Part shown: positions 38,651-51,243 of the stretch, piece after piece | How positions within the stretch are numbered: the stretch's first letter is position 1 | How the letters are laid out: each line of letters begins with the position of its first letter | Assembly: GCA_013397695.1 (NCBI GenBank) | Contig: VYZI01000261.1 | Location: 658,391 to 722,390, forward strand | Direction of reading: 5' to 3' | Length of the DNA: 64,000 nt | From: Centropus unirufus | Lineage: Eukaryota > Chordata > Aves > Cuculiformes > Centropidae | Translations under genes and position numbers: made by a program | Notes under the pieces: model-generated | What the model was told of the DNA's origin: nothing | Databases searched by the model: none | What the model saw: only the letters and a program-made list of their open reading frames with translations

Positions 38651-41600
38651 TGTACTAGGTTCAGTTACCCATACATAGATTCCTAGAGTCAAGTTCATTG
38701 ATCTAATGTGGTTATCAAGAGATCAGATCTTGTCAAATAGAAATTTCCAGCACTTCTCTAAGAACAAATCTTTACCTGATGTTATTTAGAATACTCATTA
38801 AAACATTTATTCAGTGAAAAAATTTTGATTTATAGCAGGCCCAAATGAAAGAAATTTGAAAGCAGTGCACAAAATGACAGGTATCCTGCCTTTGCTATGG
38901 CAATGTCCCTCAAACCACTCAAAGACAGGCTACATGTCAGCAATTCTGCCATGATCTCTTATTTCTGAGTTTAACACCATGACTGTTTCAAATTGCCTGT
39001 GCTTGAAACTGGAAATACATGAGTAAGTCCATATGAAACTTTCTTTAATTTAAAGAAAGTTTTAATCAGTCTTTGAAAATAGTCGTCCATTATTAATGAA
39101 ACTATAGAGGAGGTCAGCCCTTAAACCCTTTAAAGTCTTACCAACTCTCTTCCAGTTAGTGAACAAAGAGCAATAATGTCTTTGACAGTGTTTGGAAGGG
39201 TCATCATTACCTAAACACTTGAGCAGCACAGCTTTTAGCATCTTCAAATACAGAACACTTGGGGCTTGGAGATTTTCAAGAATATACAGAGCTGTCCAGG
39301 GAGCTCCTTATAACGTAGCAGCAATTTGGAGATGATTTTGGCATCCTACCAAAGGCATCCAAGGATGGATTTCTGTAACATTGGAAACAGGAGTAAAGCA
39401 TGGTCATTGGACCAAGCAACGTAGTCTGACATATGACTATATATCTTGAATAACCCTATCAAGAAAAGTAAGAAGTTCATTTTACTTGAAGTATAATGCA
39501 CAGAGTAGGAAATAAATAAGCAGATTCTCTAGGTGAAATGGGCTTTTTAGGGATAAATTTCTTTCTCTTGTGCAGACTATTATCACCCTTCTACTGTTTG
39601 CAGAATCTCTGTAGTTTTACACAAGATAAATACTTGCCCCCCAAACCTGCCATTTACTAATATTTATTATTTATAGCTATTTGTATTTATTATTTATCTC
39701 TGTAGCATAGTGTTTCCTGAACATTTTTCCAGAGAAGGACACAGTGCTTGAACCCTGCCTCAAGGAAGATGCAAATTGATCTGTAATTACTAAGAAATGG
39801 CTAAGTCTGGCAATTACTAATTTTGTGCAAGAGGCACTATTATGTCCCCAAAGAGATTCACAAAGAGTGACAATAGAGACTGGAAAAATGGCTAATCCTG
39901 AGCCATCAAGTATTTAATTCCTTAAGTGAAGTTGCATATATGTTTGTGCTGCAAAAATATGAAATGATTTCTCTATGCATTTGACAATGAATCATCATAC
40001 AAGGGTTTTTATTTGCTTGTTTGTTTGTTTTTTCCAGCTACAGCGTATCTTGCACGTCATTTGAAAAGCTCAGCACACTGTGGTTGCTAGCATACCCATC
40101 AGCAATACATAATCTCCCTCATTTTACACTTCAGACTAAGTGGAGCAAAGAAGTGCTTGGCCTCAGACATCTCCCTCGTGATCCCCTAATTAAATAATAA
40201 TGGATCTATAATCTTATCCAATGATACCAGGTTAAAGTCTATGACACAGGTTTACAAAGATGGCTTGAAATATCCATGGAATTTCCCAAACTGTATTATC
40301 TGGGGAAAAAAAAAACAGGACTCAGATTTTTAAAATCAGAATTTTCCTTTTACAGAGACTCCTCTGCCTAAGGGGATACAGAATCCGTGGTCACATCTCA
40401 ATCTTCATTAAGTCACCTGTTTATGGCAGAAGTATATACATGGGATAAAAACAATGCATTTTTGCAACAAAGGGAAAATTCACATTCTCAATCTATAGGT
40501 TAAGTCTTCAAAGGAATGCAGACATATGCTACTGTGTGAGAATAAAATCATTTATATATACAAGTGGAGGTTGTCCAAATTCTGTTTTATGGCAATTGAT
40601 AATTTTTTAATTTGTAGAGATTGTGTCTCATTGTATTTCCACTTTTCAAATATTAATATAAAAGGCTTCTCATTGCCACAGAACACTATGTAAAAAATGA
40701 TTTATTTGTGTCTGAATGACAACAAAGGAATATTATTCTGTATAAGGAAATTAAATTTTGTTTAAATAATTAGGTCACACAATTAATTGTCTCTCTTTTT
40801 CTCTTTGCTTTTACTATTTTTGTTTTTCTTTCTCACTCCGTACATGTAAATACAAAGACATGCAAATTGGGCCAAAGTCTTGCTTACCGTGAGTGAAACA
40901 TTGTAAATAAAGACATGGGACAGTGTAAAAGAAAGGCATGAATGATAATGTGACACAGAAAACAGATGTCACAGAAGGAGAATTTTGAAAGGGAAAAGTT
41001 AAAAGCTGATGGAAATCAATTTCACTTGGATTCCTTCATGACAAGGACATTTAAATATAGGCAACTGGGTGTTAGTAATATTACAATTTGGGAAGTGAAA
41101 ACACAGCATGAAGCTGAACACAAGCAAGATGGGAACTGATGACTAGAGAAACATTAGCAGGAATCTCCCTAGTTTGATAACAGGAAGCTTCGCCAGCAAA
41201 AGAGACGAGCAATTTAATCATCCCCTGTGCAATGCATATTGATTTATTACTTTCTTTTATTTAACCCGGCAATAAATTAATGTATCTCAAATAACTGGAA
41301 CAGTCTAGGATCTTACTTATTACTACTGTTTGTCCATATGAAATTGCTGGCTTTAGCTAATGGATGAAGTTAATCTCTATTCTATAAATAAGGAACTTGG
41401 ACACAGAATGATGAAATATGAGCTTATACCACTTCCAAAGGCCCAACAGAAGCTTAAGTAGTTATATTTTACCTAATTTTAAACTAGCAGAATACAAACT
41501 AATTTAGTTGTGTTTACATAGCTTTTCACTGCACGTAAACCAATCTTTTGTGATTTACATCGCAAGTTGCCCATAAATCTCCGATCATCTAAAAATCAGA

Positions 41601-41924
41601 CATTTATCACAAGTATATCGTTTATGCAGAGCATGATTAGTATATCCCAAGTGCCAATGAGTTCAATCTGAATCATCATAAGCTTGTACTTCAGCAGTAG
41701 AGTCACCTAATGTTTGCATGCCCTAAATTAGTTTTTCTTCCTTCCTTTATGACTTTTTTCCAACTACTTTTCTGAGTAAACTCCTTTTGTTTCGGGTAGC
41801 AAGCCTTCCAACACACTGCCATTCTCCATAACACGTAGTCAAGAGGCCAGAGCCCAAACCATAGGCTTTATGGTCAAAATATGCAGCTTTCCAGGTCTCT
41901 GGGTGCAGGGAGTACCATCAGCTT
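38651..41924. other. Non-coding AT-rich DNA, no gene seen
   Basis: No recognisable repeat family or exon. It includes a short TTTG run at about 40010-40032. The stretch 41208-41300 is rich in ATTA/TAAT words, as homeodomain-bound conserved elements often are, but nothing can be claimed without alignment. Confidence 0.65.
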
Positions 41925-42200
41925 GTACTGGAAACAGAGGGCAACAGTTGGAAAAGATGAGAGAAGGTGGGCTATCTCCTCAGTCTGGCAGCTGAGTTGT
42001 GAGAGAAAGTAGACAGGTTAAGGAGCATCAGAGAGTCTGAGCAAGAGATAGACTGGTGGAACCACACCCTGAGCTCTCTGAAGCAGGAACAAAGACAGCA
42101 ACCAGAGAAAACACCTGATCAAAGAGATTTGTTATTTGATCTGCTTGATCTAACAGCTGATGATGACCTGTTCTGTACAGAGGCTGTCCCTCTCCTTTAA
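41925..42200 (+). mobile_element. Possible CR1 LINE 5' region (ORF1 part)
   Basis: From 42009 a frame runs 63 codons to TAA at 42198-42200. It contains the peptide RLRSIRESEQEIDWW, resembling a coiled-coil-like segment of avian CR1 ORF1 that I recall from predicted bird proteins (RLRSIRE.E.EID). Upstream 41925-42008 resembles the same region with a frameshift. Most CR1 copies are 5'-truncated, so a 5' piece is less common. It is on the same strand as the 3' half at 43373-44313, but about 1.2 kb of unrecognised DNA lies between. The assignment is from memory and could be wrong. Confidence 0.5.
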
Positions 42201-43372
42201 AGTATTGATACCCCTTTTCCTTTGCAGTTTCCCAGTGAAAGACAAAGCACAGGGATCATAAACAAGATTAATGGAATGTTTTCAATGGACTTCAACATTA
42301 GCTTTGTAAGGTCCAGATAAAGGATAGATACGGAATGATTCCTGAACAGAATTTGAGTTGAGGCTTTGGTAAGCATCTTTGTGAATTATTGTTTAATTAA
42401 ATATTGATGTCATTCAGAAAATAAAAAGAAAAGAACTTATAATACAGTACAGTTGTACAATATTTACAATGCTCCATAGAAAGCAAAGGGGTATCATATG
42501 TTTATGTGCTCTTTCTGCAGGAATTCACACAAAGGTTGACAGGAGTCTTACAGTGCATGAGTAGCAAACATCTCCCTTGCAAACAGAGCATTCGGGTGGA
42601 TATCAACATAGGGTGGCCAGAATCTCTGGGATATGTGGGTGAGACTGAAGTGCTACAGCTGTAAAAGCACAAAAGCAGAGGTCACCAAATGTGGAAAAGG
42701 GACACATCTCCTATATTTTAGCGTTAAAATATTGATAATGTAAAAAAGAAATTTATAATTTATAGTATATTCATTAGTAAGTTTGTGATGCAGTTAGCAG
42801 AAGGAGACAAAGAGGCATTATGTGAACATGAGTTATGTGCATGTATATATACACATTTAGAAATTGTGTCCAAATATATATAATTGCACTGTGCTCAATT
42901 TCTTCAATATCTGTTTTCATACAACAGAATTAATCTCCTGATTAACAAACCTGGCAACAGTTCCTCTTACATATACTTTCTGGAAGCTGCCTCCAAACAG
43001 GATTGCATTTTAAATAATAAACAGTAACTTTCCACTCTACTAGATAAAGAACATTAACTTTACATGATCTATTTTAAGCAAGCAAATGTGCATATGTAAT
43101 TCACACAATTTTCATAACTTAGACTTTATTTCTAATAACTGTTATGCAAGGATTCTTCTGTGACAGATCATCTGTGTTTATGGTATAAATTAAGGTATTA
43201 TATTAGCCATTATAATTATACACTTCTGAAAGAGAAAATTGCAAAAGGGAAAATTTGGCAAAAAGTGGATTGCAATGTCTGATCCAGCTGCATATTTCTA
43301 AAAATTCAAATTTAGACACTTTTTTTTGTTTGTTTTTTTTTTAAGCAAGGAAGTTTTTGGAATAGAGGCCTT
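42201..43372. other. Non-coding AT-rich DNA, no gene seen
   Basis: The first 90 bases may still belong to the preceding CR1 5' region. The rest holds no recognised element and ends in a T-rich stretch at 43320-43344, just before the next CR1. Confidence 0.55.
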
Positions 43373-44313
43373 TGTGCTGGGTCCAGTATTGTTCAATATC
43401 TATATCAATGACCTGGATGGATTGAATGGACCCTTGGCAAGTACGCAGATGACACTATGCTGGGAGGAAGTGTTGATCTGTTTGAGGGTAGGGAGGCTCT
43501 TGAAAGGGATCAGAACAGGCTGGAATGATGGGCTGAGACCAATTGGATGAAGTTTAACCCGGCCAAATGCCAGGCCTTGCACGTAGGACACAACAACCCT
43601 GTGCAGCCCTACAGGCTTGGGGAGGAGTGGCTGGAAAGCTGCCTGGTGGACAAGGACCTGGGGGTGGTGGGTGACCGTCGACTGAACATGAGCCAGCAGT
43701 GTGCCCTGGTGGCCAAGAAAGCCAATGGCATCTTGGCCTGTATCAGAAACCACATGGCCAGCAGGTCCAGGGAGGTGATTCTGCCCCTGTACTTGGCACT
43801 GGTGAGGCTGCATGTGTTTCCATTTCTGGGCCCCTCACTACAAGAGGGATGCTGAGGTTCTGTAGTGCACCCAGAGAATAACAACAAAGCTGGTGAAGGG
43901 GATGGAGAACAAATCATATGAGAAGTGGCTGAGGGAACTGGAGTTGTTTAGCTTGGAGAAGAGGAGGGTGAGAGGGAGACCTTATCACTGCCTACAACTA
44001 CCTGAAAGGAGGTTGTAGAGAGGTGGGTTCTGGTCTCTCCTCCCAGGTGGCAGGTGATGGGACTAGGGGGAATGGCCTCAAGCTGCACCAGGGGAGTTCA
44101 GATAGGACATTAAGAAAAAAGTTTTCACCAGAAGGGTCATCAAGCACTGGAACAGGATGCCCAGGGTGGTGGTGGAATCACCATCCCTGGAGGAATTGAA
44201 AGGACAGTTAGATGAAGTACTTGGGAAGATGGTCTAGTAGCAGGTAAGGTTTAGACTTGACCATCTTGAAGGTCCTTTCCAACCTGGTGATTCTATAATT
44301 CTATGATTCTATG
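43373..44313 (+). mobile_element. CR1 LINE, 3' half, best-preserved copy
   Basis: The element covers the late RT domain to the 3' end. Codons for F-N-I-Y-I-N-D-L lie at 43392-43415 and for the catalytic Y-A-D-D at 43442-43453, in a different frame, so an indel lies between them. In the Y-A-D-D frame a TGA at 43526-43528 interrupts the ORF; by memory of the family this codon is CGA, so CpG decay is the likely cause. From 43547 the RT C-terminal block continues in that frame (MSQQCALVAKKANGI and RSREVILPLY are visible). The copy ends with overlapping ATTCTATG units at about 44289-44313, the CR1 3' hallmark. It is 5'-truncated, as most CR1 insertions are. Confidence 0.96.
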
Positions 44314-44706
44314 GTTTGGGAGTTTCATAAAAGTTATATCTGCTGTTAAAAATAGTTTAAGGTACTTATCTATAATTGCACATACCTCATAAATTTTCTG
44401 TCATGTAACAAATGATGCTGCTGCTGAGAGAGTATCTTTTACTCTGTTGATTAAGACTCTATGACTTGTATGCCATTAATGTGAATTGTAATTTACTGTG
44501 AGAGTAAAATTGTTGATTTTATTGTGACTGCTCCAAAATGAAAGTAATATACTGGGTGAGTTGCACTCCACCATTAGTTGGTAATTTAGCTATTAATATA
44601 ATCTAAGAATATGACTTTTGCTCCAGGCTAGATATATAGCAGCTTAAAAAATATAAAAGGCTGTTAAACAACTGGAGGAGTTTCTTGCACTTCCAGGATA
44701 TGATCC
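44314..44706. other. Non-coding DNA, no gene seen
   Basis: About 390 bases of AT-rich sequence lie between the CR1 tail and the purine microsatellite. Nothing is recognised. Confidence 0.7.
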
Positions 44707-44797
44707 AAAGGAGAAGGAGAAGGAGAAGGAGAAGGAGAAGGAGAAGGAGAAGGAGAAGGAGAAGGAGAAGGAGAAGGAGAAGGAGAAGGAGGAGAGG
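44707..44797 (+). repeat. GAGAAG hexanucleotide microsatellite, 91-base pure purine tract
   Basis: Every base from 44707 to 44797 is A or G. The central 80 bases (44711-44790) are about 13 perfect tandem GAGAAG units. The strand asymmetry makes the tract a mirror-repeat candidate for triplex (H-DNA) formation. The long poly-Arg (+) and poly-Leu (-) frames over it are artefacts of the repeat. Confidence 0.98.
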
Positions 44798-47700
44798 CAT
44801 GCACAGCTGTAATCTCATTTATCATCATGGGGGTTTTTGTATTCTTTATCTTAAGGAAAGTTCACAACTTCCTTTTGCTCTATTTTTTGGCAGGAGTAGA
44901 CAGGCAATAAATTATGCTTCGGGTTTCCTCATGCTTTTGTTCTCACTGCTGACTAGGCTTGCAGCAGAAGCAACTTTGGGGCCACAATCAATTCTGGAAA
45001 CTCGTGAGGGCAGCTGCCATTTTGCTAATAGCTAGATGTTTGGCTTAGTCCCAGTAGCACTTACAGAATGATGCAATGATGAGTGAGAATGAAATTTTGA
45101 GTAACTTTCTGTTTAGCAGCTGGCTTAGCTTCATTTGAGTCTTCAAGAAAAAAAAAAGTGACTGTTGGCCGAAAGGTGTAGGCTGAGGTATTATTTTGCA
45201 AGAATAGCAGTGAAGGTAGTAAATGCTATACTGCAAAAAAACAAAAAACAAGCAAAAGGAACCTATCACAGTGTCAATGTAATTAATTAGAATAGCACAT
45301 TTTAATGATATTTTTTAGAAAATATCAGTGAGCTATTTCCTTTCTATATCAAGAATTGACAACAGTTATATTGCTTGAACTATATTGCACAGTAACATGG
45401 ATTTCACACTACTGTGGATGGAACTGGTATATAACATATTCCATACATTTCAAACCATTGCAAAATCTTCTAAAAATTATGAGTAAGATTAAGTTCACCT
45501 CCACATTTAAAGCTTGGATACAAAGTAACTTGATTCCAAAACCTCTGGTCATTGAAAATACTTAGTTCCAACATTCTTTTCTTTAAACACGCTTTATTGA
45601 GGACTCAGCAACTTCATCACAGACCATTCTAATGGACCTGAAAACAAAAAAGCAAATGCAGACCACAACATTTCCTAACAATAACAGCTGAGGTAAACTT
45701 ATCTAAAATCAAATCTTCAAATCCTGATTCTGCTGAAGCGAGTGGCAAAATTGATACTGGTATTAGATGGAATCTCAGCTTTCGTGTGAGTTCTCCCAAG
45801 AGTCACAACACATTTTGATACCTATTTCTTATATTCTGTATATTTTAGATATAATAATTCAAAATTCTTGGAGATTAGGTTCGACTTCTTGTTCTTCATT
45901 TGTAGTAATAGGTCTCCAAAATATGAGTTACATTCAAAACATTTTATGAGAAATTTTGAGGTACTCAAGGGTATGTTCTTTGGACATCTCCCACTGGTTT
46001 CCCACAGGGATGTATTTTTGACTAAGTTTACAGTGGGTCAGTTATGCTGAGGGAAAGAGGAATATCAAGGATGTCCTAAAATTTAAAGCATATTTAAATT
46101 TATATTTCCCTAAATAGGCACTGTAATACTGTGACTAACTGCTGTGTCCTGTCTGCTGTTTTATGAAGCTACAGAGGCAAACAATGACATTCAAATACCA
46201 ACACCATTGTATGAATCTATCCCATGACACCAAGCAACCACCAAAGAACAGTGGCTTGATACAAGCCAGAAAATCATGTATGTGCCTTCATATAACGATC
46301 AGACTAAAATACTAAAATGCTATATTACATGGAAAATTCCAGCTCCTAACACAATTTAATAATGTTGTCTTAAATATCATCTTTCATTTAATAAAAAAAT
46401 AAAGAGAAAAATAAATAAATAAATGAAGCAACATCTGCTTAACATGTGACAAACAAGAAGTGTTGCTTATAGAGATGTGAAGTGCTCTAATTACTCTTAA
46501 TATTTTAAGATCTCTAATATATGCTACCCAAGAGGTACTATTCACAATATTTTTCCTGGAGATGAAATAATTTGGGCTGCCATTATTAAAGAAATATTTT
46601 TCTGAGATTGCCCTCGGGGTAGATCAAGGGTAAGCTGTCATTTCTCTCAGATATTTCCCAGACGACCAAAAAATGGCGTGGAAAAAATTGCAGAGGGGAA
46701 AGGCATAGATACATGTTGCATAGACATGGATGTTGTCATGGAGGATTGAAACTGATACACGTTCTGGTTTGTGCCTTAACTTAAAGTGCTTAATTGTGTA
46801 TCAATGAACTGCCATCATCCCTGGTCTCTCAGGATTACTTTGCAAAATAACATTAGAAATGCATTATCATATCCAAGGACACTACGTATTTTCCCTGATG
46901 GAAAAGGTGACACTTGCAAAACAGCTCAAAAATTTAATAGTTTTTTAATTATTATTTTGGGGAATAACATGTAAAAAAGGCTTATAATCCTCCGAAGAAA
47001 TTAATTTTTAGTAACCATCCAGTTCATTATTTATATTTATCATCATTCAGCATATACTATATTGTATCACACATGACCAAAAATCTGTGTTCAAATGCAT
47101 GCTTTCAGACATCAATAGCTGATCACTCTTAATTAGATATTGCTCATTAACTCACAGAGATGAACTGAATTTTTTAAACTATATGTTTTCCCTCTTCTTG
47201 AATAATCACTACTTCACTGCCATTCCTAAGGGACTGTGATGAACTGTGTTGCTACTGGCCACAACTTTGTCTATTTGCATTTTGACAGCTGCAGTTAGGA
47301 ATGATCCTGGAAAGCGAGGGAGGCAGAGACAAACAGTATGATACAGGGATGTGGACCAGAGAAAATGGAGATGAGAAAGCTGGTAAGGCCAGACTTGAAA
47401 ATGAGGTGAAAAGACTGGGATGTGTTCATCTTGTGTCTGGGACTATCCAGATATTTTTATTTGCTACTGAGAACAATTAAGTTGAAAAAGGATAGTTCAC
47501 ATCGCAGAACTGGCATTACTTAAAGCAGATAGTGTGCTGTTGGGAGGCTTTACATGAGCTTTTTTCTTTCCCCCTAAGCTTTGCAAGATGCCAGAAAACT
47601 TAGTGAAGACTAACAGATAAGCTTTTCCTGCAAGTCACAGGATATCCTACACTCCCTGTACAAAATAGCATGTGAACAGGAACACCAAAATGCATGAGGC

Positions 47701-48549
47701 ACTGTCTCCTGTGCTGGATGATGACATATTACTGAAAAAAGCAGCCAACCAAACAACAACAAAAAAACAAAACGAACAGAAAACAAGCAAACAAGCAGCA
47801 AATGAAATGTGAAAATTAAAATTAGATATTAAATGTGACAGATCATGTTGTTACTTGGTAATCTCAGATATCTCAGAGACAAAGAGGGAAGAAGAAATAA
47901 AAATGTCCTCTGTCTTGAGAAAACAATTCACTCCAGGAACTCCCTAACTGGCTTTGAATTAAAAAGCAGCTTCTGTCCATAACCGACTGTTGCAAAAATG
48001 TTGCCTGAGTTTTCGCAACAAGCCTCAAAGTGTTTGTGCATTTCTGGCAGATATATAAATAATACAGGAGATAAAACTGTTCTCAGCTAGTCTGACATCA
48101 TGTCATCCAGCATGTTTGCAGTAAGAACTGCAATCTTTTTCAGTGTAGGTACTTCAGTGACCAGTCTTCTTGAGACTGTATATGGGATTAGCATTTGCAT
48201 TTTTTCTCCAAAGCTCTAGTGCCAAGAACTACAGACAAGTTCAATTTCAACTCGGTGTTTTCCTTAAGTTAAATCCTGAATAAAATCCTTATAAATCTCT
48301 TCAAATAAAGGATTTCCACAGCCTGGCTATTTTTTTAACATTATAAATAAATAAGAATACCCTCCTCCTTCAACTTCAGGTCTTGTTTGAGAATGATTTT
48401 TTAGTTATAAGGAAATACAGAGTAATGGAATAGAAAGTAGCACCTTAAGATGATAAAGATTAGACACCTCAGTCTGAGATTAAGAAAAATTAAACACTTA
48501 GTGGTTTGCAGTCAAAATTTATTTAGCATATATATAAAAAATAAATAAA
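44798..48549. other. Non-coding AT-rich DNA, no gene seen
   Basis: No recognisable family. Simple sequence includes an AAAT run near 46396-46424 and a CAAA/CAAAC-rich stretch near 47745-47800. Open frames are below 75 codons, apart from those running in from the purine tract. Confidence 0.65.
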
Positions 48550-48649
48550 NNNNNNNNNNNNNNNNNNNNNNNNNNNNNNNNNNNNNNNNNNNNNNNNNNN
48601 NNNNNNNNNNNNNNNNNNNNNNNNNNNNNNNNNNNNNNNNNNNNNNNNN
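48550..48649. other. Assembly gap, 100 N
   Basis: One hundred undefined bases, the conventional size for a gap of unknown length. The left flank is an AAAT-rich low-complexity stretch, which may have caused the assembly break. Confidence 1.
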
Positions 48650-50719
48650 AAATATTTTTATGAACAAAAAAGTATTCTTTTTTCTTAGGAGGTAGATTGT
48701 ACATAGAGGCTCATTTAGGAAGTCAGCTAGTCAAATTCTATAACATCCGTGCTGTGTTTCATGACAAAATGAAATAAAGGCGGAGAAAGAGAAGAGAATT
48801 GCAGGAAGACAGAGGCAGAGTAGTAGTTGGATTGCCATGTTAATGTGTTTAGTAGCTATGTGCTACATCTTCAAAACAGTTATTCTCTAAAAAATAGTAG
48901 TTTAAATAAATGCTCTTGTGAATTCAAGGGTATGGAAAGCGTATTCTATGGGTAGGAGTCAGGAGGGGTTATAGCACAAAAATGAAAACCTTCACAATAT
49001 CTTGTCTTTCAGTTAGAGACTATATATTGTTGGGGAAAAGAGTAGTCTTGTGCTTACAGTCCAGGTTTAGGCAGCGGAAGATACTTGTACAGTGTTTGGA
49101 TCTGCAATATGTCAGCAATATCTTGTCTTCCTTTCCCTTGTGCTTGTAAGACACCCATTGCTCTAGCACACCAGCTGCCAGCCTCAAATAGTCTGATGCT
49201 TTTTTTGTATTATTAGGAGGTAAATGTTAAATGCTGTGATTCCAGACTTGCTATTGTATCTATCTCAGAGACCAAAACCCTGCAAATAATGTAGTCCTTA
49301 AATGTGAGCTTTTAGAAATTGAGGTCATTAAAGAACGCTACATTTTAAGGGGATTTTTTGTTGTTTTATTCCCAGGGAGAGGCTGTTGAAATGGAGCATA
49401 TTTGCTTCCAGAGAAATCCTACCAAAGCAAAATTACAGTACTGCTCACTTTCAAATTTCACAGCAAAGTAGCACTTAAGGCTTATTGCAGTGCATTAGAT
49501 TTAAAACCAATTAAGTACAATGCTAAATCAGTGTAAAACACATCTCTGAATTTATCTACAACATAATGAATAACATCTGCATCTGCAAAGGAAAGATTTA
49601 TACTGAGCAGCAAAACAAAATGTGTTGACAATCTGAGCAGTTTTCATTCCCTTATGTCATATGTCTTCATTATTTGGTAAAGCTATACTATAATCCTTCA
49701 TTGTTAGAGCACTAAAAGGGGAAGAAACACCCAAATCACAACACACTTAGGTAGATCCTTTCTCAGTTCATTTTCTCTTCTCAGCAAAGGTACATCTTGT
49801 TTACCTCAGGAGCTTTTCCAATTTGAAATCTATTCAGGATTTAATAAAAATCACCTTTCTTCAGGTATGCTGGAGGATCAAGGACTATCTTCTGACCTCT
49901 GATGGCCATTTCTAGTACTGCCTTCTTCAGAAAACTGACTTTCAGTAAGGCCAACTTGCTCCAATTTTCTTCCCAGATGACAAAAAGCAGAAAATGTGCC
50001 AAAGGGAACCAAAATGCTCCAGTGTTTTTAAGGATCAATTACCACATTCGGTGGACCTGACTTTCGTTACTGAGTTTCTCTGAAGTTTCATCTGCGACCT
50101 TTAACAAATAACTTACATACTGATTCAGACATAGTTTTCATTAATATGTTTTGCAGAGTTGACTCTTAAAATTTGCCTTCTTGTAATTCCCCACTCTTAA
50201 AAGAAAGGAGAAATAATATACTGTTTTACTTTCTTAGCCTGTAAAGATGTTATCTGTGTGGGGCTCCTTATTACAGACACGTAGAGCACTGGGATCAAAA
50301 GAAAAGCAGGCTGATCAGGCTGTCTGAACCCTGTGATGCAGAAGTAACTATTTCGTGTTTATGACTGTTTTATGAATGCCTCACCGACAATACTACAGAC
50401 TTCACAGTTTATTGGCAACATTCATATTATAATACACAGCAAAATAGCAAAAGCTTCTACTTCTTCTGCCCTTCAGCTCTCTAGCAGGCAAGTGTTTATT
50501 TCAGTAAAAGAACAAACCTTACTATCATTTCATTTTCAGTGCCTTTTATGATGGATGCCATGGAAGGAGAGCTATTCTTAATGGTGTTAATTTCTGAGCG
50601 ACAAAACTCTTGTCCACAGAGATGTTACTAGTCAGAAAATATTCATAAGAATACCTCTGTATTTTAAGGATTTGCCTGTAGTGTTTGTACAGCAGAGTCA
50701 TGAGTCCCAATCTCCCCCT
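48650..50719. other. Non-coding DNA, no gene seen
   Basis: No recognisable repeat or exon. Open frames are at most 65 codons. Confidence 0.65.
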
Positions 50720-51243
50720 TTACTCAATGCTGGAGAGGCCACATCTTGCATACTGTATGCAGTTTTGAACCTCTTACTACAATGACATTGAGGTGCTGGA
50801 ACACATCCAGAGGAGGGCAACCAAGCTGGTGAAGGTTCTGGAGAACAAGTCTTATGAGGGATCTTACAAGACTTGTTCAGTCTGGAGACGAGAAGGCTGA
50901 AGGTGACCACATCAAGTTCTACAGCTACCTGAAAGGAGGCTGTAGAGAGGTGGGTGCTGGTCTCATCACTCAAGTGGTAAGGCAGAGGATGACAGGAAAT
51001 GGCCTCAAGTTCCATCAGAGGAAGTTTAGATTGGATATTGGGAAAAAATTCTTTACTGAAAGAATGTTGAAGCAGTGGAACAGGCTGCCCAAGGAAGTAG
51101 TGGAGTGACCATCCCTGGAGGTGTTAAAAAATTGTTTAGATGTGGACCTTCAGGACATGGTTTATTAGAAGTGGTGGTGGGCTGACAATTGCACTGGATG
51201 AGTGTAATGTTCTTTTCCAATCTCAATGACTTTATGATTTTAT
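50720..51243 (+). mobile_element. CR1 LINE 3'-end fragment
   Basis: The sequence starts inside the RT C-terminus (CCCTTTACTCAATGCTGG, then GAGGCCACATCTTGCATACT). It passes ACATCCAGAGGAGGGCAACC and TACCTGAAAGGAGGCTGTAG and ends in a decayed tail with TTTATGATTTTATGA near 51243. It aligns along its length with the 43.4-44.3 kb copy. The unit 50854-50876 differs from that copy by a short self-complementary replacement (see findings). A 105-codon minus-strand frame here is a shadow. Confidence 0.93.

Noticed and set aside
43400..43917. Minus-strand frames of 137 and 102 codons
   Set aside because: They are antisense shadows of the well-supported plus-strand CR1 RT C-terminal region.
44707..44797. 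Regular repeats considered as a CRISPR array
   Set aside because: They are contiguous 6-base units without spacers. The genome is avian, so CRISPR arrays are not expected.
44603..45035. Poly-leucine (minus) and poly-arginine (plus) proteins
   Set aside because: They are translations of the GAGAAG microsatellite. No coding signal lies outside the repeat.
48519..48704. 61-codon minus-strand frame
   Set aside because: It reads through the 100-N gap, so most of it is undefined sequence.
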